NCBI GenBank assembly: GCA_934255105.1
Contig: CAKQNH010000132.1
Span: 1 to 9,159 of the forward strand
Direction: 5' to 3'
DNA from: an uncultured Pirellulaceae bacterium
GTDB lineage: Bacteria > Planctomycetota > Planctomycetia > Pirellulales > Pirellulaceae
Length of the DNA: 9,159 nucleotides
The notes under the pieces were generated by a model that did no database searches, had not been told where the DNA came from, and was given only the letters and a program-made list of their open reading frames with translations. Within the stretch, counting starts at the first letter, position 1. The number at the start of each line of letters is the position of its first letter. The position numbers were made by a program, and so were the translations under genes. Shown here in pieces: positions 8,201 through 9,159 of the stretch.

Positions 8201-9159
8201 GGCCGATGTCAAAGTTCTCGAGTAGGAGCGGGCGCATTTCGAGATCCAAGACGGCAGCCCCACTTGACTCAACTGCGCCTCCCTCAGTGGCCGCTTCATC
8301 GGCCAACTCCGATTCGACACTGTCCGATCCCACAGCGGTGTTCTGAGCGATGTCTGCGGCAGAGTCGATGGAGATGCGGTAGCGTTCGTAATCGGAGCCT
8401 GGCAGGGCTCGCCAACGGCCCCCAGCGGGCAGCACGATGCGGATTTGATTGGCCGAATCGCGGCCGTACCAGCGGACATTGAGCGTGGTGGTCGCTAGCC
8501 AAGGTTGTGAGGGGTCTGCAATTTCGAACCTGGTATTACTGCTGGCATGGATGGCCGCTACTTGGGCCACTTGCTCCTGATCGCGCCAGGAAAGCAAAAA
8601 TTCTCCGCCAGCACTCGTCACTGTAAACTGCTCGCGGCCGTCAATCGACTCGCGCTGCAACACATCCTCGCTGCGCACACGCACATCGACCGCATTGACA
8701 GGCAATTGCACATGCACGATACATGGCGCCGAGGGGAGCTTGAGTGCCAGTTGATGGCGTTCGAGCTCATGATTGATCCGCGTTACTCCCTGCAGCGTCG
8801 CACTCGAAGGCACGTCTGCCGCCGACTGGACGATCCATCGCCAACCGGGTTCCTCGCGCGAAGGCTGCAGGCGATTTTGTTTGTTAGGACCAGAAAACAC
8901 CCAGTGGTTCCATTGCACAGTCCCCAGCCCCAGAGGGATGCTGGTGGCGTAGTCGTTGGTCAACACAGTACTGAACCGCCCCACTACTTTGGCTACATCC
9001 CCATCGACCTTAACGTCCAGCTCTACCTTTTCAAGCGCCGCGGCGGCAAAACCACCGCTGGTTCCGGCTGTTACATTGTTGCCCCGCGAGGAGAAGTAGT
9101 CTTCAGCAAACTCCTCGGGAGCTAACACCATGTTCCCGTTGCGATCTGAAAACCACAGA
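5244..9159 (-). CDS. Giant membrane-anchored beta-rich envelope protein, N-terminus cut by window edge (unit 1)
   Basis: Function not recognised. The frame is open from the right edge to the TAG at 5246-5244. The first ATG in the window (9131) is probably not the start: nine sense codons precede it, no ribosome-binding site is well placed, and no signal peptide follows. Numbering from that Met gives 1295 residues. In order: an N-terminal motif (to about 30), beta-rich segments with LP motifs at P133 and P235, an acidic Ser/Ala/Glu linker (256-293), more beta-rich sequence with W452, a long E/Q/A then P/A/T linker (688-826), a short ordered island around W831 to W856, a second P/S/T linker (858-902), a beta-rich block with LPGE at 1013-1016 and VNG at 1028-1030, LGW at 1070-1072, three transmembrane helices (1174-1243), and a basic, Pro/Ser-rich tail. 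Charges (VRR between helices 1 and 2, RVRRR after helix 3) place the large domain outside the cytoplasm and the tail inside. It is collinear with both halves of the next gene. Coding is certain; role unknown. Confidence 0.93.
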   Translation of the reverse strand, partial: LWFSDRNGNMVLAPEEFAEDYFSSRGNNVTAGTSGGFAAAALEKVELDVKVDGDVAKVVGRFSTVLTNDYATSIPLGLGTVQWNHWVFSGPNKQNRLQPSREEPGWRWIVQSAADVPSSATLQGVTRINHELERHQLALKLPSAPCIVHVQLPVNAVDVRVRSEDVLQRESIDGREQFTVTSAGGEFLLSWRDQEQVAQVAAIHASSNTRFEIADPSQPWLATTTLNVRWYGRDSANQIRIVLPAGGRWRALPGSDYERYRISIDSAADIAQNTAVGSDSVESELADEAATEGGAVESSGAAVLDLEMRPLLLENFDIGRNDTLEIPLEWEWTPQTQTGESLETQVQVAVPEVKGADQHTGTVDCIVTSAYAVVYQEGVGAQFTYQGPLQAAFARQQLQFKFDRQPFDLSLLFRREQSLPTVRPTYLVHVDRNKLTLTMWFDCSFDTNQPQMELGLVLADWVVHENTARVVNSSDDLFSTTGETLRVQQQVDRNYIIRSAKGDAAAFGSSRHVDQIWRVVAERTWNTSVKELNFQIPQIIRGQINGNPETDHGSGALLVTSDSNVLLTWQETAGAGLQRDSFSTEYRRYVPVPGVRKPLVYRFQSSATTPRWTGRAELLARQISVEQHANLDVAATQVTVRQDFDLQIANEALGELRFAVRKDVADNRPPQLLVNGLLYSAPLVATIDEQSLMELLAPSPPSQTAPPNGAVPAQEVEQEQAEQEQAEGARAATEQTAIDQAAGEQSSAGQMPAEIERPPRPPQATQPTAPSDDAIVADETQPDAPPASPAPEAATIMAGATETATTAASENAAANAVTSASESTPGPKESVPVATSGIMWQVYQALGSPELIGATQITIQTSTPWKGDAPPAVVAAPPTATSAAARQSTSGRTRLSTPSSQPPLADTTATTDVAVPLAQLLLPNGTTRLRQDWSVRTDLQMETILKTDASDTPDFWLAGQRARPLAEYQRVIDLQFQPRRLQGLGPVRIDKCWLQSFVGGSKRRERFVVHVASNVEELQIKLPGEAIIREGRVKVSVNGFTAENNFRYDQQTDVITIPLTGGSGAGHVVEVSYFLPDELGWATPLNVAPPEILGTEQIDQFYWQLLTPAVQHLAWSPNSLTAEWTWQWSGLWWNRVSRLNQRQLESWIGAVVQESPPASANSYVMSGSGMEGPVRIWVLSRFVLWLPIGLLAITIAFVALNYAFVRRPVVVLTLAAGIAGLAAVWPDLAVLAGQTAVISLGLVALVWMVQAGVDSRVRRRSVFSARPSTYAERSDLVSASRSVRPAPNLPPPSQLGSSVSHRGG
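5247..5252 (-). promoter_or_regulatory. Shine-Dalgarno site GGAGGG deciding the GTG start
   Basis: GGAGGG forms the last two sense codons (Gly-Gly) of the upstream gene and is followed by TAG, two bases, and then GTG. The 5-base spacing to the GTG at 5241 is good. A ribosome ending on the upstream gene would stop over this site, so translation of the two genes is probably coupled. A second GTG at 5244, overlapping the stop, has only a 2-base spacing and is less likely to be used. Confidence 0.8.
5403..5612 (-). other. Three-helix C-terminal membrane anchor of unit 1
   Basis: Residues 1174-1243 form three hydrophobic spans. Helix 1 is 1174-1195, followed by VRRP. Helix 2 is about 1200-1222, with a WPD turn. 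Helix 3 is about 1226-1243, followed by SRVRRR. The positive-inside rule gives N-terminus out and C-terminus in. The approach sequence SGMEGPVRIWVLSR is matched by SGALGIGVWTISR in unit 2. Confidence 0.85.
6426..6560 (-). other. Second Pro/Ser/Thr-rich linker in unit 1
   Basis: Residues 858-902 are again low-complexity (Ala-Pro, then Ser-Thr-Arg, then Ala-Thr-Asp). The island between the two linkers (residues 830-857, with W831, Y834 and W856) looks ordered and hydrophobic, so it may be a small motif deliberately held on two flexible arms. Confidence 0.65.
6692..6753 (-). repeat. Imperfect 26-base direct repeat in the linker
   Basis: On the plus strand, 6692-6717 and 6728-6753 both read TCTCGCTCGCAG, one variable base, AGTG, then a TGCG-containing end. 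The offset is 36 bases (12 codons), so the frame is preserved. In protein it gives the similar ASEN and ASES stretches. It looks like linker growth by in-frame slippage or duplication. Confidence 0.6.
6982..7011 (-). repeat. 15-base tandem duplication encoding EQEQA twice
   Basis: Two adjacent 15-base units (6982-6996 and 6997-7011) differ at few bases and encode EQEQA-EQEQA on the minus strand. The copy is in frame and lies inside the long low-complexity linker. It is probably replication slippage tolerated by a disordered region. Confidence 0.65.
8253..8366 (-). other. Acidic Ser/Ala/Glu-rich linker in unit 1
   Basis: Residues 256-293 are rich in Asp, Glu, Ser and Ala without a regular hydrophobic pattern. 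The distance from P235 to W452 is 217 residues here, against 181 between the equivalent P325 and W506 of unit 2. The difference of 36 is close to the 38-residue length of this linker, so it reads as an insertion. Confidence 0.65.

Noticed and set aside
8547..9125. Plus-strand open frame of 192 codons
   Set aside because: It is antisense to the part of unit 1 that aligns with units 2 and 3. The His/Arg-rich translation has no recognisable features.
9116..9156. EF-hand calcium-binding loop at the N-terminus of unit 1
   Set aside because: The residue pattern fits, but Gly at position 6 is replaced by Met. The segment aligns with non-EF-hand sequence at the same place in units 2 and 3, so a family-specific motif is the simpler explanation. 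Not listed as a feature.

Overview
The window is moderately GC-rich bacterial DNA coded almost wall to wall on the minus strand. It holds parts of two giant genes, transcribed right to left, and no RNA gene, mobile element, CRISPR array or intergenic gap. Very long exported proteins of unknown function with C-terminal membrane anchors and Ala/Pro/Ser/Thr-rich linkers suggest a planctomycete of the Pirellula/Rhodopirellula type. That assignment is inference from style; no marker gene is present.

Layout. Positions 9159 to 5244 (minus) encode at least 1295 residues of the first protein, whose true start lies beyond the right edge. Two bases after its stop codon, a GTG at 5241 preceded by a strong GGAGGG ribosome-binding site starts the second gene. 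This second frame has no stop through 1747 codons and runs off the left edge at position 1. The two genes must form a tightly coupled operon.

How the parts relate. Reading the translations side by side shows three collinear copies of one unit of about 1,100 residues. Unit 1 is the first protein. Unit 2 is residues 1-1140 of the second protein. Unit 3 is residue 1141 onward of the second protein and is cut by the window edge. The order is an N-terminal motif, several beta-rich segments with a recurring LP...VxVDG signature, a GW/PPE block, and three C-terminal transmembrane helices. Anchor residues keep nearly the same spacing in all copies once low-complexity insertions in unit 1 are removed.

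The second protein looks like an in-frame fusion of two formerly separate genes. A complete signal-peptide-like segment (residues about 1141-1166) follows directly after unit 2's three transmembrane helices. Positive charges predict that both big domains of the fusion lie outside the cytoplasm, with the old signal peptide serving as a fourth membrane crossing or as an internal signal-peptidase site. The biochemical function is not recognisable. The best description is a set of giant, membrane-anchored, beta-rich envelope proteins encoded as tandem paralogues.
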